Of a DNA stretch of 34,337 bases, positions 15,219-22,549 are shown one piece after another. This stretch comes from Peloplasma aerotolerans (GTDB lineage Bacteria > Bacillota_I > Bacilli_A > Acholeplasmatales > Acholeplasmataceae). Made by a program: the position numbers and the translations under genes. The DNA is taken from positions 1-34,337 of the forward strand of contig NZ_JASCXW010000020.1 of NCBI RefSeq assembly GCF_030012175.1, read 5' to 3'. Position 1 is the stretch's first letter. Each line of letters starts with the position of its first letter. The notes below the pieces were generated by a model, which ran no database searches, was not told where the DNA came from, and saw nothing but the letters and a program-made list of their open reading frames with translations.

Positions 15219-15551
15219 ATGCCTAAATATTTTAATACAATCAAAGTCAAAATCTCCGATGAGGAGAAAAAACAGCGTTTAGAAGATTATAAATACGCCA
15301 TCAAACATGGTTTTTACTTTGGACCACCTGTCGATATCGAAGATTTTATGAAGCGCGATATCTTCGATGAATCGGTTCGCTTTAAGTGTCTTAAATGTGG
15401 CTTTGAAGATGTGCTCGAATTTGATATCCTTGAAGAAATGTGGGATGAATCTATTTCTGATTATCCAATCTTACCTTGTTATCACTGTAGTAAAGAAAAA
15501 TTTGTCCCCATCGATATTTACCATAAACAAACCTTGAAGGTTTTTAGATAG
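15219..15551 (+). CDS. Zinc-ribbon accessory protein of the IS91-like element
   Basis: A 110-residue protein I do not recognise. It has one zinc-ribbon pattern, Cys57/Cys60 (CLKC) and Cys87/Cys90 (CYHC), in an acidic, soluble protein with a basic N-terminus (MPKYFNTIKVKISDEEKKQR). The ATG follows the transposase stop by four bases, and TGGAGG overlaps the transposase end. Base composition matches the transposase and not the host. This suggests a partner carried by the element, perhaps an accessory factor for single-strand DNA transactions; that role is inferred only from location. Confidence 0.65.
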   Translation: MPKYFNTIKVKISDEEKKQRLEDYKYAIKHGFYFGPPVDIEDFMKRDIFDESVRFKCLKCGFEDVLEFDILEEMWDESISDYPILPCYHCSKEKFVPIDIYHKQTLKVFR

Positions 15552-15574
15552 TTGTTTCAATATGTGTTTGATTC

Positions 15575-15592
15575 ACCCACATTCTTGTGGGT
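15575..15592 (+). repeat. Hairpin downstream of the IS91-like genes
   Basis: ACCCACA-TTCT-TGTGGGT is a perfect 7-bp stem. It is the only strong GC-rich hairpin between the zinc-ribbon gene and the rocD terminator, and is followed by only a short T run (ATTTTG). It may be the replication-terminating end of the element or simply a transcription terminator. Confidence 0.5.
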
Positions 15593-15647
15593 ATTTTGTC
15601 TATTTAGGTTTTTGGACTGAGAAATAGAAATCCCTATTAAGTAAAAA

Positions 15648-15690
15648 AAGACCTTAACGGTGATGATCACTTGTTAAGGTCTTATTTGTT
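15648..15690. terminator. Bidirectional terminator at the end of rocD
   Basis: AAGACCTTAAC (15648-15658) pairs with GTTAAGGTCTT (15673-15683), with an inner GTGAT/ATCAC stem. On the minus strand a run of T follows rocD; on plus TTATTTG follows. Confidence 0.88.
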
Positions 15691-15694
15691 TAGT

Positions 15695-16924
15695 TTATCC
15701 GATAAAAACTTGTTTTAAAATTGATAATGCCCAATCAATTTCTGATTCTTTAATAATAAGTGGTGGGGCTAAACGAATCGTATGTTCATGCGTTTCTTTA
15801 GCCAATAAGCCAAGCTCTTTTAATTGCTCTGTATACTTTCTTGCTTTTCCTGCTTCATCTGTTAACTGAATCGCAATAAATAATCCTTTACCTCGAATTT
15901 CTTTAAACAAAGGTGAGTTGATTTCTTTTATGCCCTCAAGGAAATATTTCCCTAATTTTTCTGAGCGCTCAGCTAATGCTTCATCAATTAAGACATCTAG
16001 TGAAGCCTCACCAACTGCACAAGCTAGTGGGTTTCCTCCAAATGTACTTCCATGTGAACCTGGAGTAATCACATCCATCACAGCTTTACTTGATAACGCA
16101 GCAGATACAGGCATAACCCCGCCACCTAATGCTTTACCAACTAATAAAATATCTGGTTTAATATCATCATGCATAAAACAAAACATTTTACCAGTTCTGC
16201 AAAAGCCTGTTTGGATTTCATCAGTAATTAATAGTATATTATGCTTAGTGCAAATTTCACGAACTTTTTTTAAATATCCTGCATCAGGAATTATAACGCC
16301 TGCTTCACCTTGAATTGGCTCAACTAGGAATGCAATCGTATTTGGTGTAATGGCTTTTTCCAATGCGTTTGTATTATTGAAAGGAATATTTACAAACCCT
16401 GGTGTAAATGGACCGAAATCTTCATTTGCTCCTGGGTCTGTTGAAAAACCAACAATGGTTGTTGTTCTTCCATGGAAATTATCATTACATGTAATGATTT
16501 CCCCTTGGTTAACAGGAACTTTTTTTATTCTATATCCCCATCTTCTAGCAATTTTAATACCTGTTTCAACAGCTTCTGCACCTGTATTCATTGGTAATGC
16601 AACTTCCATACCAGATACATCGCATAACTTTTGCAAAAAGGATCCTAAGCGATCATTATAAAATGCTCTTGATGTTAATGTCACAGACTTCATTTGCTTT
16701 TTAACAGCTTTAATAATTTTAGGATGAAGGTGTCCTTGATTAACTGCTGAATAAGCAGATAAACAGTCTAAATATTTTTTCCCTTCAGGATCCCACACCC
16801 AAACCCCCTTAGCACGTTTAATAACAACAGGAATTGGCTTATAATTTTTTGCACCATATTTGGCTTCGATATCCATATATGCTTTTGAAGATAGCATTTT
16901 GTTGTGTAAGATTTGAATCAACAA
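15695..16924 (-). CDS. rocD: Ornithine aminotransferase
   Basis: A 409-residue class III PLP aminotransferase that moves the delta-amino group of ornithine to 2-oxoglutarate, giving glutamate semialdehyde and glutamate. RocD hallmarks are YGAKNYKPIPVVI, LDCLSAYSAVNQGHLHPKI, NTGAEAVETGIKIAR, EPIQGEAGVIIP, and DEIQTGFCRTGK. The PLP lysine is in LLVGKALGGG (about residue 264), and GSHGSTFGGNPLACAV follows. The start chosen is TTG at 16922-16924, because GAAAGGAG lies seven bases before it; an in-frame ATG nine codons later has no binding site. With glutamate dehydrogenase in the same window it fits arginine/ornithine catabolism. Its promoter and leader hairpin lie at 17000-17073. Confidence 0.93.
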   Translation of the reverse strand: MLIQILHNKMLSSKAYMDIEAKYGAKNYKPIPVVIKRAKGVWVWDPEGKKYLDCLSAYSAVNQGHLHPKIIKAVKKQMKSVTLTSRAFYNDRLGSFLQKLCDVSGMEVALPMNTGAEAVETGIKIARRWGYRIKKVPVNQGEIITCNDNFHGRTTTIVGFSTDPGANEDFGPFTPGFVNIPFNNTNALEKAITPNTIAFLVEPIQGEAGVIIPDAGYLKKVREICTKHNILLITDEIQTGFCRTGKMFCFMHDDIKPDILLVGKALGGGVMPVSAALSSKAVMDVITPGSHGSTFGGNPLACAVGEASLDVLIDEALAERSEKLGKYFLEGIKEINSPLFKEIRGKGLFIAIQLTDEAGKARKYTEQLKELGLLAKETHEHTIRLAPPLIIKESEIDWALSILKQVFIG

Positions 16925-16999
16925 ATCTTTACTCCTTTCTAATTGTTTTGGAATGCTACATCTAAATCTCTTACTGCCATAAGATTTTTGAAACGTAAT

Positions 17000-17034
17000 A
17001 GATGTTGTAACCTATTATTAAATAAACAACATCT
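17000..17034 (-). promoter_or_regulatory. Inverted repeat in the rocD leader
   Basis: AGATGTTGT (17000-17008) and ACAACATCT (17026-17034) are perfect 9-base arms 17 bases apart. They begin a few bases after the predicted rocD transcription start (about 17038), so they could be an operator pair or a 5' mRNA hairpin. Confidence 0.5.
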
Positions 17035-17044
17035 CGACAAATTC

Positions 17045-17073
17045 ATTATAACAAATATTTAAGTGTTGGTAAA
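17045..17073 (-). promoter_or_regulatory. Promoter of rocD
   Basis: Minus strand: TTTACC (17068-17073), 17 bases, TATAAT (17045-17050), with extended -10 TGT. The -10 is perfect and the -35 has four of six matches. The leader is about 110 bases. Confidence 0.75.
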
Positions 17074-17083
17074 TAAAGAAAAG

Positions 17084-17108
17084 AACTGACTATACATATA
17101 AGTCAGTT
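17084..17108 (-). terminator. Terminator of the racemase gene
   Basis: AACTGACT and AGTCAGTT form an 8-bp stem. On the minus strand CTTTTCTTT follows. It lies just upstream of the rocD promoter. Confidence 0.75.
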
Positions 17109-17139
17109 TCTATCATTTATCATGCGTTTTTATTTCAAA

Positions 17140-17832
17140 TTAATCGTTTAAGGAAAAATCAACAGCTGCTTTAACTTGAATTTCCATTGTATTAAATAAT
17201 GGAATATCTAAATCTTGCTGCCGGATTAACATAGGAATCTCTGTACATCCTAAAATAACGCCTTGAATACCTTTTAATTTTGCTTTGTTGATAACCTCTA
17301 TGAACTTTACTTTGCTCTCATTGCTAAATATCCCTAATATAAGTTCATGATAAATTGTGCGATGTATCATTGCTTGGTCCCTAATATCAGGTACAATAAC
17401 AGATACATCTTGATGACTGAAAATATTGGGATATAAAGTACTTTTCATCGTATAAATAGTTCCAACCAGTAAAACATTTGTTAAGTCTAGATATTTAACT
17501 TGATTCAAAGTTGCTTTCGCAATGTGAATAAGAGGTATCCCTACTTGTTTTTCGACTTCATCAGCAACAATATGCATCGTGTTTGCACAAATGAGTAAAA
17601 TTTCTGCTCCACTTTCTTTTAGTTTTTTCCCATGATTAACCAATTGCTGCGTTATTTCATCCCACTTATTTTGTTCCAACAATATTTCTAGCTCATGATA
17701 ATCAAATGAATACATTAAAATTTTCGCGGAATGAGACCCACCTAATTGTCTTTTGACTTCTAAATTAATCAGTCGATAATATTCAAGCGTTGATTCCCAA
17801 CTCATACCACCCAATAAACCTATTGTTTTCAT
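17140..17832 (-). CDS. Aspartate/glutamate racemase family protein
   Basis: A 230-residue protein of the Asp/Glu racemase superfamily (RacX/YgeA branch), PLP-independent enzymes that use two cysteines. The N-terminus MKTIGLLGGMSWEST is the family signature. Cys82 in ICANTMH and Cys196 in LGCTEIP are the expected acid/base pair. The frame is open to an ATG at 17850, but the ATG at 17832 has TGAGGT in front and matches the usual start. Such proteins may racemise aspartate or other amino acids; the substrate cannot be told. It is transcribed alone between the terminators at 17084 and 17884. Confidence 0.82.
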   Translation of the reverse strand: MKTIGLLGGMSWESTLEYYRLINLEVKRQLGGSHSAKILMYSFDYHELEILLEQNKWDEITQQLVNHGKKLKESGAEILLICANTMHIVADEVEKQVGIPLIHIAKATLNQVKYLDLTNVLLVGTIYTMKSTLYPNIFSHQDVSVIVPDIRDQAMIHRTIYHELILGIFSNESKVKFIEVINKAKLKGIQGVILGCTEIPMLIRQQDLDIPLFNTMEIQVKAAVDFSLND

Positions 17833-17871
17833 ATTTAACCTCATATTCATCTTTAGTCATATTATATCATG

Positions 17872-17899
17872 CAAAAAAAAACAGTTCTTAGAAAAGAAC
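17872..17899 (-). terminator. Terminator of the arsenic operon
   Basis: GTTCTT-AGAA-AAGAAC (17884-17899). On the minus strand it runs into about ten T. It lies 11 bases beyond the arsC stop. A T run also follows on plus. Confidence 0.88.
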
Positions 17900-17909
17900 C
17901 ATTTTTTTC

Positions 17910-18329
17910 TTATTTTATGTTAATTTCTTTAGACTCTATTCTTTTTCTTAAATCCAACATTTTTTCTTTTATTATTTTAGCTGTTTCTAAGAATACTTCA
18001 TCTGGTTCTCCAGTTGGATCATCTAAACCCCAGTCTTCTCGATGTTGAGTAGGAATATAAGGACATTCAACATTACATCCCATCGTGATTAATACATCAA
18101 GCTCTTGAGGTATATCATCAATTAACTTAGACTTTTGCGTTTGATTCATATCAACATTATATAAGTTTTTAATAATTCTAACTGCATCTTGATTAATTTG
18201 TGGCTTAGTTTCTGTACCAGCACTATAAGCTTCAAAAAAATCAGATGCTAAAGTTTTAGTAATCGCTTCTGCCATTTGGCTTCGGCAACTATTATGAACA
18301 CAAACATAATCTATTTTAAGTTTCTTCAT
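17910..18329 (-). CDS. arsC: Arsenate reductase (low-molecular-weight phosphatase fold)
   Basis: A 139-residue arsenate reductase of the LMW protein-tyrosine-phosphatase type, reducing arsenate to arsenite for export. The P-loop is Cys10-VHNS-Cys15-Arg16 (CX5R). The redox cysteines appear to be Cys85 and Cys89 in MGCNVECPYIP, a tighter pair than in Staphylococcus ArsC, and EDWGLDDPTG (98-107) gives the general-acid Asp. It overlaps the end of the ACR3 gene by 14 bases, and its ribosome binding site GGAGAG lies inside that gene. It is the last gene of the operon. The small thioredoxin upstream could recycle it, which is an inference. Confidence 0.9.
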   Translation of the reverse strand: MKKLKIDYVCVHNSCRSQMAEAITKTLASDFFEAYSAGTETKPQINQDAVRIIKNLYNVDMNQTQKSKLIDDIPQELDVLITMGCNVECPYIPTQHREDWGLDDPTGEPDEVFLETAKIIKEKMLDLRKRIESKEINIK

Positions 18330-19368
18330 AATTTAACTCTCCTTTTGGAAACCAATTTTTGGTTTTATTTGCAATTTTAACAAGCATTAACATCACGGGT
18401 ACTTCAACTAAAACACCAACAATTGTTGCTAATGCAACACCTGGATTTAATGGAAATAATGCAACTGCTACTGCTACAGCTAATTCAAAGAAATTACTCG
18501 CTCCGATCATACCTGCAGGTGCTGCAACATCGTGCGTTAATCTTAATTTTCTTGCTCCAAAATATGCAATAAAGAAAATGAGGAACGTTTGAAGAATAAG
18601 TGGAATTGCTATAAGTACAATATGTAATGGGTTTGAGATAATCAATTCGCTTTGAAGTGAGAAAATTAAAATGAGTGTTAGTAATAAACCTGATATGGTT
18701 ATTTTACTAAATTTAGGAACAAATCTGGTATTAAAGAACTCAATGCCTTTATGTTTAACGATAAAATATCTTGTCAAAGATGCCGCAACTAAAGGAATAA
18801 CGACAAACAAAAAGACTGACAAAAATAATGTTACCCAAGGCACTGATATACCACCAATGCCTAATAACAACCCAACGATTGGAACAAATAAAACTAAGAC
18901 GATTAAATCGTTAGTTGCTACTTGTACAAGTGTATATGCAGGATTACCTCTTGTTAAACTACTCCATACAAATACCATTGCTGTACATGGAGCTGCTCCT
19001 AATAAAACTGCACCAGCTAAATAGTCTTGTTGAAGATTAGCAGGAATTAAATTGCTAAAGATAACATAGAAAAATAAATATGCAATCCCAAACATCGTAA
19101 ATGGTTTGATCAACCAGTTAACAATCCACGTTAAATACAACCCTTTAGGTTTCTTACCAACATTCTTAACTGATGTGAAATCCACTTTTAGCATCATCGG
19201 ATAGATCATGATCCATATTAATATACCGATAGGGATATTGACACTTGCAAATTCGAATTGATTTAAAAAATCAGGAATTGCAGATAAGTATCTACCGATT
19301 AGCACGCCAATTAACATACAGATAAGAACAAAGATGGTTAGGTATTTCTCGAAAAATCCTATTTTCAT
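18316..19368 (-). CDS. acr3: ACR3 arsenite efflux transporter
   Basis: A 350-residue arsenite exporter of the ACR3 family (BART superfamily) with about ten membrane segments. The essential cysteine of TM4 is Cys128 in LGAAPCTAMVFVWSSLTRG. VLVEVPVMLM near 320-330 carries the conserved glutamate of the late helix. It pumps arsenite (and perhaps antimonite) out, driven by proton motive force. The gene lies 10 bases after the thioredoxin gene and overlaps arsC. This order, transporter before reductase, ensures efflux of the reduced product. Confidence 0.93.
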   Translation of the reverse strand: MKIGFFEKYLTIFVLICMLIGVLIGRYLSAIPDFLNQFEFASVNIPIGILIWIMIYPMMLKVDFTSVKNVGKKPKGLYLTWIVNWLIKPFTMFGIAYLFFYVIFSNLIPANLQQDYLAGAVLLGAAPCTAMVFVWSSLTRGNPAYTLVQVATNDLIVLVLFVPIVGLLLGIGGISVPWVTLFLSVFLFVVIPLVAASLTRYFIVKHKGIEFFNTRFVPKFSKITISGLLLTLILIFSLQSELIISNPLHIVLIAIPLILQTFLIFFIAYFGARKLRLTHDVAAPAGMIGASNFFELAVAVAVALFPLNPGVALATIVGVLVEVPVMLMLVKIANKTKNWFPKGELNYEET

Positions 19369-19378
19369 AGCAACCTCC

Positions 19379-19618
19379 CTATTTTATGTTTTGAATGATC
19401 GTTTTTACTTCTTCGCTTGAAGGTACTCTACCATAAGAAACGATCTTATCATTAATAATTAAACCTGGCGTTCTAAGTAAACCTGTGTTCGCAATTTCAA
19501 TCATATCAGTTACATAAATGATATTTGCTTTAACATCCAATGCTTTTACTGTATCTTCTACGATTTGTAACAGTTTTTTACAGTTTGAACAACCTGAACC
19601 TAAGACTTTGATTTCCAT
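19379..19618 (-). CDS. Small thioredoxin-fold protein
   Basis: A 79-residue thioredoxin/glutaredoxin-like protein of the redox-active disulfide type. The active site is Cys10-SNC-Cys13 in GSGCSNCKK, and the cis-proline is in LLRTPGLIIND (about 49-59). It is shorter than classical thioredoxin (about 105). Such proteins are often found between ArsP-type permeases and other arsenic genes. It may donate electrons to ArsC or handle trivalent arsenic. It has AAGGAG upstream and 14 bases separate it from the permease gene. Confidence 0.85.
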   Translation of the reverse strand: MEIKVLGSGCSNCKKLLQIVEDTVKALDVKANIIYVTDMIEIANTGLLRTPGLIINDKIVSYGRVPSSEEVKTIIQNIK

Positions 19619-19632
19619 ATCTTGCTCCTTTC

Positions 19633-20664
19633 TTAAATGAGTAAGTGACTAAATGCATTAAACAAATAACCCATCAATAATATACCAAAAGTTATAATTC
19701 CAATAAACATTAATAGTAGTTTTGTTTTAACAACTTTTTTAATCATAATCATTGAAGGTAATGATAATGCAGTAACTGCCATCATAAATGCTAATACTGT
19801 TCCGATACCTACACCTTTAAAGACTAACGCCTCAGCAATCGGTAATGTTCCAAAAATATCTGCATACATTGGGATTCCAATAATGGTTGCTATGACGACT
19901 GAAAAAGCATTATCCTGCCCAAGTATTGCTGAAATCATTTCTTCAGGTATATATCCATGAATAACTGCACCAATACCAACACCAATAATAATATATAGCC
20001 AAACACGTTTAATAATCATTTTGACTTGATCTATTGAGTAACCGACTCTCTGTCTTTTGGTCATTACTTCTTCTTCGTACTCTAACTCCGTATCTTCCTG
20101 ATTTCTTGTTTCTAATACAAAGCTTTCAACATAGCGTTCCATCTTAAAAAAACTAATCAATGTTCCTCCAATTACTGCTATAATCAGTCCAACGACGACA
20201 TAAGCAATCGCAACCGTCCAATTAAAAATGCTTGCTAGTAATATCACAGAAGCTAAATCAACTAATGGTGAAGAAATAAGAAAAGAAAATGTAACACCTA
20301 TTGGTAACCCAGCTTTCGTAAATCCGATAAAAATTGGAATAGATGAGCATGAGCAAAATGGTGTGACAGTTCCAAGTAATGCACCTGTAGCATTGGCTCC
20401 AATCCCTGTTTTACCTTTTAAAATTCTTCTTGTTCTTTCTGCTGAGAAAAAAGATTGTAAATACGAGGCTATAAAGATTAGTACTGATAATAGCAATAAA
20501 ATCTTAATCACATCGTATACGAAAAAACTAACACTGCTAAATAAAAGTGACTCTTTATCCATTTTTATAACATCACCAAAAAACCACTTAACGAGGTCAT
20601 CAAGCCATACCATTTTAAGAAATTGATCGTTCAGCCATACAAAGATGTTTTTTATGTATTGCAT
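19633..20664 (-). CDS. DUF318/ArsP-type permease
   Basis: A 343-residue membrane protein of the DUF318 (UPF0718) permease family, which includes ArsP, an exporter of trivalent organoarsenicals. About eight to nine membrane segments are visible. The signature GTVTPFCSCSSIPIFIGF is at 98-115, with Cys104 and Cys106. A charged cytoplasmic stretch of about 30 residues (METRNQEDTELEYEEEVMTKRQR region, about 172-205) splits the two halves. The start overlaps the arsR stop by 13 bases, so translation is coupled. The context supports metalloid export, but the substrate (methylarsenite, arsenite or another) is not settled. Confidence 0.82.
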   Translation of the reverse strand: MQYIKNIFVWLNDQFLKMVWLDDLVKWFFGDVIKMDKESLLFSSVSFFVYDVIKILLLLSVLIFIASYLQSFFSAERTRRILKGKTGIGANATGALLGTVTPFCSCSSIPIFIGFTKAGLPIGVTFSFLISSPLVDLASVILLASIFNWTVAIAYVVVGLIIAVIGGTLISFFKMERYVESFVLETRNQEDTELEYEEEVMTKRQRVGYSIDQVKMIIKRVWLYIIIGVGIGAVIHGYIPEEMISAILGQDNAFSVVIATIIGIPMYADIFGTLPIAEALVFKGVGIGTVLAFMMAVTALSLPSMIMIKKVVKTKLLLMFIGIITFGILLMGYLFNAFSHLLI

Positions 20665-20939
20665 ACTTCCTCCATGTTTTTTAGATCAGATAAGAATTGA
20701 ATCAAATCGTCTATCTTTTTTTTGTCGACAGTATGTTTGTTCCAAACACCATCTTTATGTGCTTTTGTCAAACCAACGTCAGTCAATATTTTTAAGTGAT
20801 ATGACAGTGTTGGTTGAGTGATTGTTAATTTATCTATCAAAGTACAACCACACGTTTCTCCTTTGACAAGCAATTCTAATATTTTTAGACGATTCTCATC
20901 TGATAAAGCTTTAAAAAGTAAAGCATAATCTTTATACAT
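20652..20939 (-). CDS. arsR: ArsR family metalloid-sensing repressor
   Basis: A 95-residue winged-helix repressor, first gene of the operon. The metalloid site is Cys30-Gly-Cys32 in GETCGCTLID, the ArsR1-type position; Cys93 near the C-terminus may be a third ligand. The recognition helix is ITQPTLSYHLKIL (about 40-52). The frame is open to a GTG at 20948, but the ATG at 20939 has GAGGTG six bases upstream. It should repress its own promoter (20993-21021) through the ATCTAT-type repeats at 20961-20992 and release on arsenite. Confidence 0.92.
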   Translation of the reverse strand: MYKDYALLFKALSDENRLKILELLVKGETCGCTLIDKLTITQPTLSYHLKILTDVGLTKAHKDGVWNKHTVDKKKIDDLIQFLSDLKNMEEVCNT

Positions 20940-20960
20940 ATTAAACACCTCTTTATATAT

Positions 20961-20992
20961 ATCGATATCTATCTATATAGACAACTATCTAT
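20961..20992 (-). promoter_or_regulatory. ArsR operator region
   Basis: A cluster of ATCTAT/ATAGAT units directly downstream of the -10 box. It includes the perfect palindrome TCTATATAGA (20972-20981) and a second ATCTATAT at 20987-20994. ArsR-type operators have this AT-rich ATA-repeat form. Confidence 0.7.
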
Positions 20993-21021
20993 ATTATAAA
21001 AGACTATAAAAGATATGTCAA
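20993..21021 (-). promoter_or_regulatory. Perfect consensus promoter of the ars operon
   Basis: Minus strand: TTGACA (21016-21021), exactly 17 bases, TATAAT (20993-20998). It is the only fully consensus promoter in the window, as suits a gene set kept off by a tight repressor. Confidence 0.9.
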
Positions 21022-21031
21022 GATATTTATA

Positions 21032-21077
21032 GATAAAAAATAAAAAACTTACTGAATGCTCAATAAGTTCTTTGTTG
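21032..21077. repeat. 46-bp direct repeat, left copy (terminator hairpin)
   Basis: Identical over 46 bases to 26470-26515; the flanking base differs on each side. It contains the hairpin AACTTA...TAAGTT (21046-21069, inner TGA/TCA), followed on the minus strand by a T-rich run. It sits just upstream of the ars promoter. The right copy is the terminator of the cysteine desulfurase gene, so this copy is probably derived from it. Confidence 0.9.
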
Positions 21078-21618
21078 CGTGATGCTGATTTTTTTGATAC
21101 AGATTATAGCATATACATTTTTTAAGAGCTTTAAATGAAAGTTGATTAATGGAAAACATGTATAAATATAATTGATTTAATTATTTTGGATAATATGTGT
21201 CCAATAAATAATGTCCATTTTACTTCATCTTTAATAAATATGTTCTCACATACCTGCTGCGTTGAAACAACTATATTGCTTGCAAAATCAACCTTGTGTG
21301 TATCAAAGAAACATTAAAATCAGCCAAAATATGTTTCCCCTTACATGGTTAGACAGGTTGCTAAAATACCGAAGAAACATATTTTTGAGTTGTTACCTTG
21401 AAGTCATCTAGTTTAAACACCATTGCTGATTATTCACAACAAAAATAATCAATAGGGTTTAAATCCACTTTACTGGACTGGGTTGTGTAACCTATTCTAA
21501 TACAATTACGCACCCTACAGAAGATTTTACGTACCCCTTAAATATGTCTCAGTTAAGACGTTTTGTTTTTGAGCCTTCTTTCAAATAGTAATTTATTAGT
21601 GCCAAAATAGGTGATCTG
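21078..21618. other. Non-coding stretch with long inverted repeats
   Basis: 541 bases with no credible gene on either strand. Two structures stand out. A 12-bp perfect inverted repeat AAAATATGTTTC (21326-21337)/GAAACATATTTT (21374-21385) spans 60 bases. A nested pair TTTAAAC (21412-21418)/GTTTAAA (21457-21463) encloses GATTATT (21428-21434)/AATAATC (21444-21450). It may be a structured RNA, a replication or recombination site, or the remains of a lost insertion sequence. No coding remnant is recognised. Confidence 0.5.
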
Positions 21619-21999
21619 CTAACTATTAATTACTACTTTGTTATACAAACCGTATGTAAATAAAATAATAAGTTGGTTAGAAAACAAAATTGATAAATCA
21701 ATCAATGCAATTATTTCATATTCTATAAAAAATATAAGTATGAATGAAAGAATAAGTACAAATAGTGAAAGGATTTTAGAGTATACTAATAAGACAAAAT
21801 ACAAAATTGGAATTTTTTTTCTAAATCTTGGTATGGTAAAAATTTTTGCCATCTGTTTATTCTTGATAACTATAGTTGGAATTTTTTTTTCGTCTGAAAC
21901 ACTTAATAAGTCACTTGAATTAATTAAAGAAGTATTAACAGAAAAATATATTCCGATAATAGAAACACTAACAAAAATTAATAGTAAATATATATTCAT
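21619..21999 (-). CDS. Hypothetical membrane protein
   Basis: A 126-residue protein I do not recognise. It has an N-terminal membrane segment (IYLLLIFVSVSIIGIYF), a polar basic middle with KKIPTIVIKNKQMAKIFTIPRFRKK (about residues 38-62), and a long hydrophobic C-terminal half, about two further segments. ATG at 21997-21999 is preceded by GGAG at six bases; an earlier in-frame ATG at 22011 overlaps that GGAG. A plus-strand frame of similar length overlaps it but lacks a binding site. It is the last gene of the minus-strand cluster in the island. Confidence 0.45.
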   Translation of the reverse strand: MNIYLLLIFVSVSIIGIYFSVNTSLINSSDLLSVSDEKKIPTIVIKNKQMAKIFTIPRFRKKIPILYFVLLVYSKILSLFVLILSFILIFFIEYEIIALIDLSILFSNQLIILFTYGLYNKVVINS

Positions 22000-22036
22000 A
22001 ACTGTCTCCATTTCATATAAATTGTTCTACAATTTT

Positions 22037-22195
22037 TTATACTACGTTTTCAATATTGTTCACTACAGTTGCGGTTGTAAAAATTCTTGTAATTTCATTA
22101 CTCATAGCAGTAGATAAATTATGCATAGTTCTTGTGTATGCACCCTTTGCTTTAACTAAAACTGACTCTACTTCTGAATTTTTAATGGTTAGCAT
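22037..22195 (-). CDS. Possible 52-residue protein
   Basis: A short frame seven bases after the stop of the 22203-22520 gene, in the same direction. It begins MLTIKNSEVESVLVKAKGAY, is polar and predicted helical, and ends NNIENVV. No good ribosome binding site is present, so it would depend on coupling to the gene before. The start (SEVESVLVKAKGAY...) vaguely recalls the helical small proteins that travel with LXG toxins, but it is only half their length. It may be a remnant. Confidence 0.3.
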   Translation of the reverse strand: MLTIKNSEVESVLVKAKGAYTRTMHNLSTAMSNEITRIFTTATVVNNIENVV

Positions 22196-22202
22196 AATTC
22201 GT

Positions 22203-22520
22203 TTATGTTTTTCTTATTATTTCTATTATAGTAATCCTATCCCAAATTTGCTTAAGAGTATATTTTTTTCCTTTTCCTAAACTAAACAATTTGTAAGATT
22301 GATTAAATTTACTTAAAAAACAAACACTTTCGGTTTTATCAGGTACAGGATCTATACAAATTCGATTCAACTCATTACCATTCTTTAATACATCGGTTTC
22401 TCTATATAACTTACATAATCTGTAATGAGTATAATTATTAATTGAAAAAATGATTTCTAATATCTCACCATTCTCAATTTGTTCAATAGCCTTAATATAA
22501 TCTAATGTATTTATTTCCAC
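22203..22520 (-). CDS. Hypothetical protein
   Basis: About 105 residues, soluble, mixed alpha/beta, not recognised. It starts VEINTLDYIKAIEQIENGEILEIIFSI, has two Cys (LCKLYRE and RICIDPVPD), and ends ITIIEIIRKT. The frame is open to a TTG at 22535 without a binding site. The GTG at 22520 has GGGG seven bases before it and is preferred, though weakly. It lies 29 bases after the previous gene. Size and setting would fit an immunity or accessory protein of the island; nothing in the sequence proves it. Confidence 0.45.
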   Translation of the reverse strand: MEINTLDYIKAIEQIENGEILEIIFSINNYTHYRLCKLYRETDVLKNGNELNRICIDPVPDKTESVCFLSKFNQSYKLFSLGKGKKYTLKQIWDRITIIEIIRKT

Positions 22521-22549
22521 TATGTAACCCCGCAATTTTATATTTTGTA

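Larger units (their letters stand above)
13907..15551 (+). mobile_element. IS91-family rolling-circle insertion element (core)
   Basis: The transposase gene and its zinc-ribbon partner form a unit with clearly more G and C in third positions than the neighbours, as expected of a recent arrival. The ends are not exact. The left end is between the baeRF terminator (13882) and the transposase start. The right end is probably near or beyond the hairpin ACCCACA-TTCT-TGTGGGT (15575-15592), which looks like the terminal hairpin of such elements. IS91 elements lack inverted terminal repeats and make no target duplication, so none are expected. Confidence 0.7.

Noticed and set aside
21078-21618. Degenerate transposase pseudogene in the non-coding part of the island
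   Set aside because: Translations in several frames gave short pieces only, and none matched a transposase motif I could name.
21638-22117. 159-codon open frame on the plus strand
   Set aside because: It overlaps the minus-strand membrane gene, starts at TTG with no ribosome binding site, and its hydrophobic stretches mirror those of the other strand.
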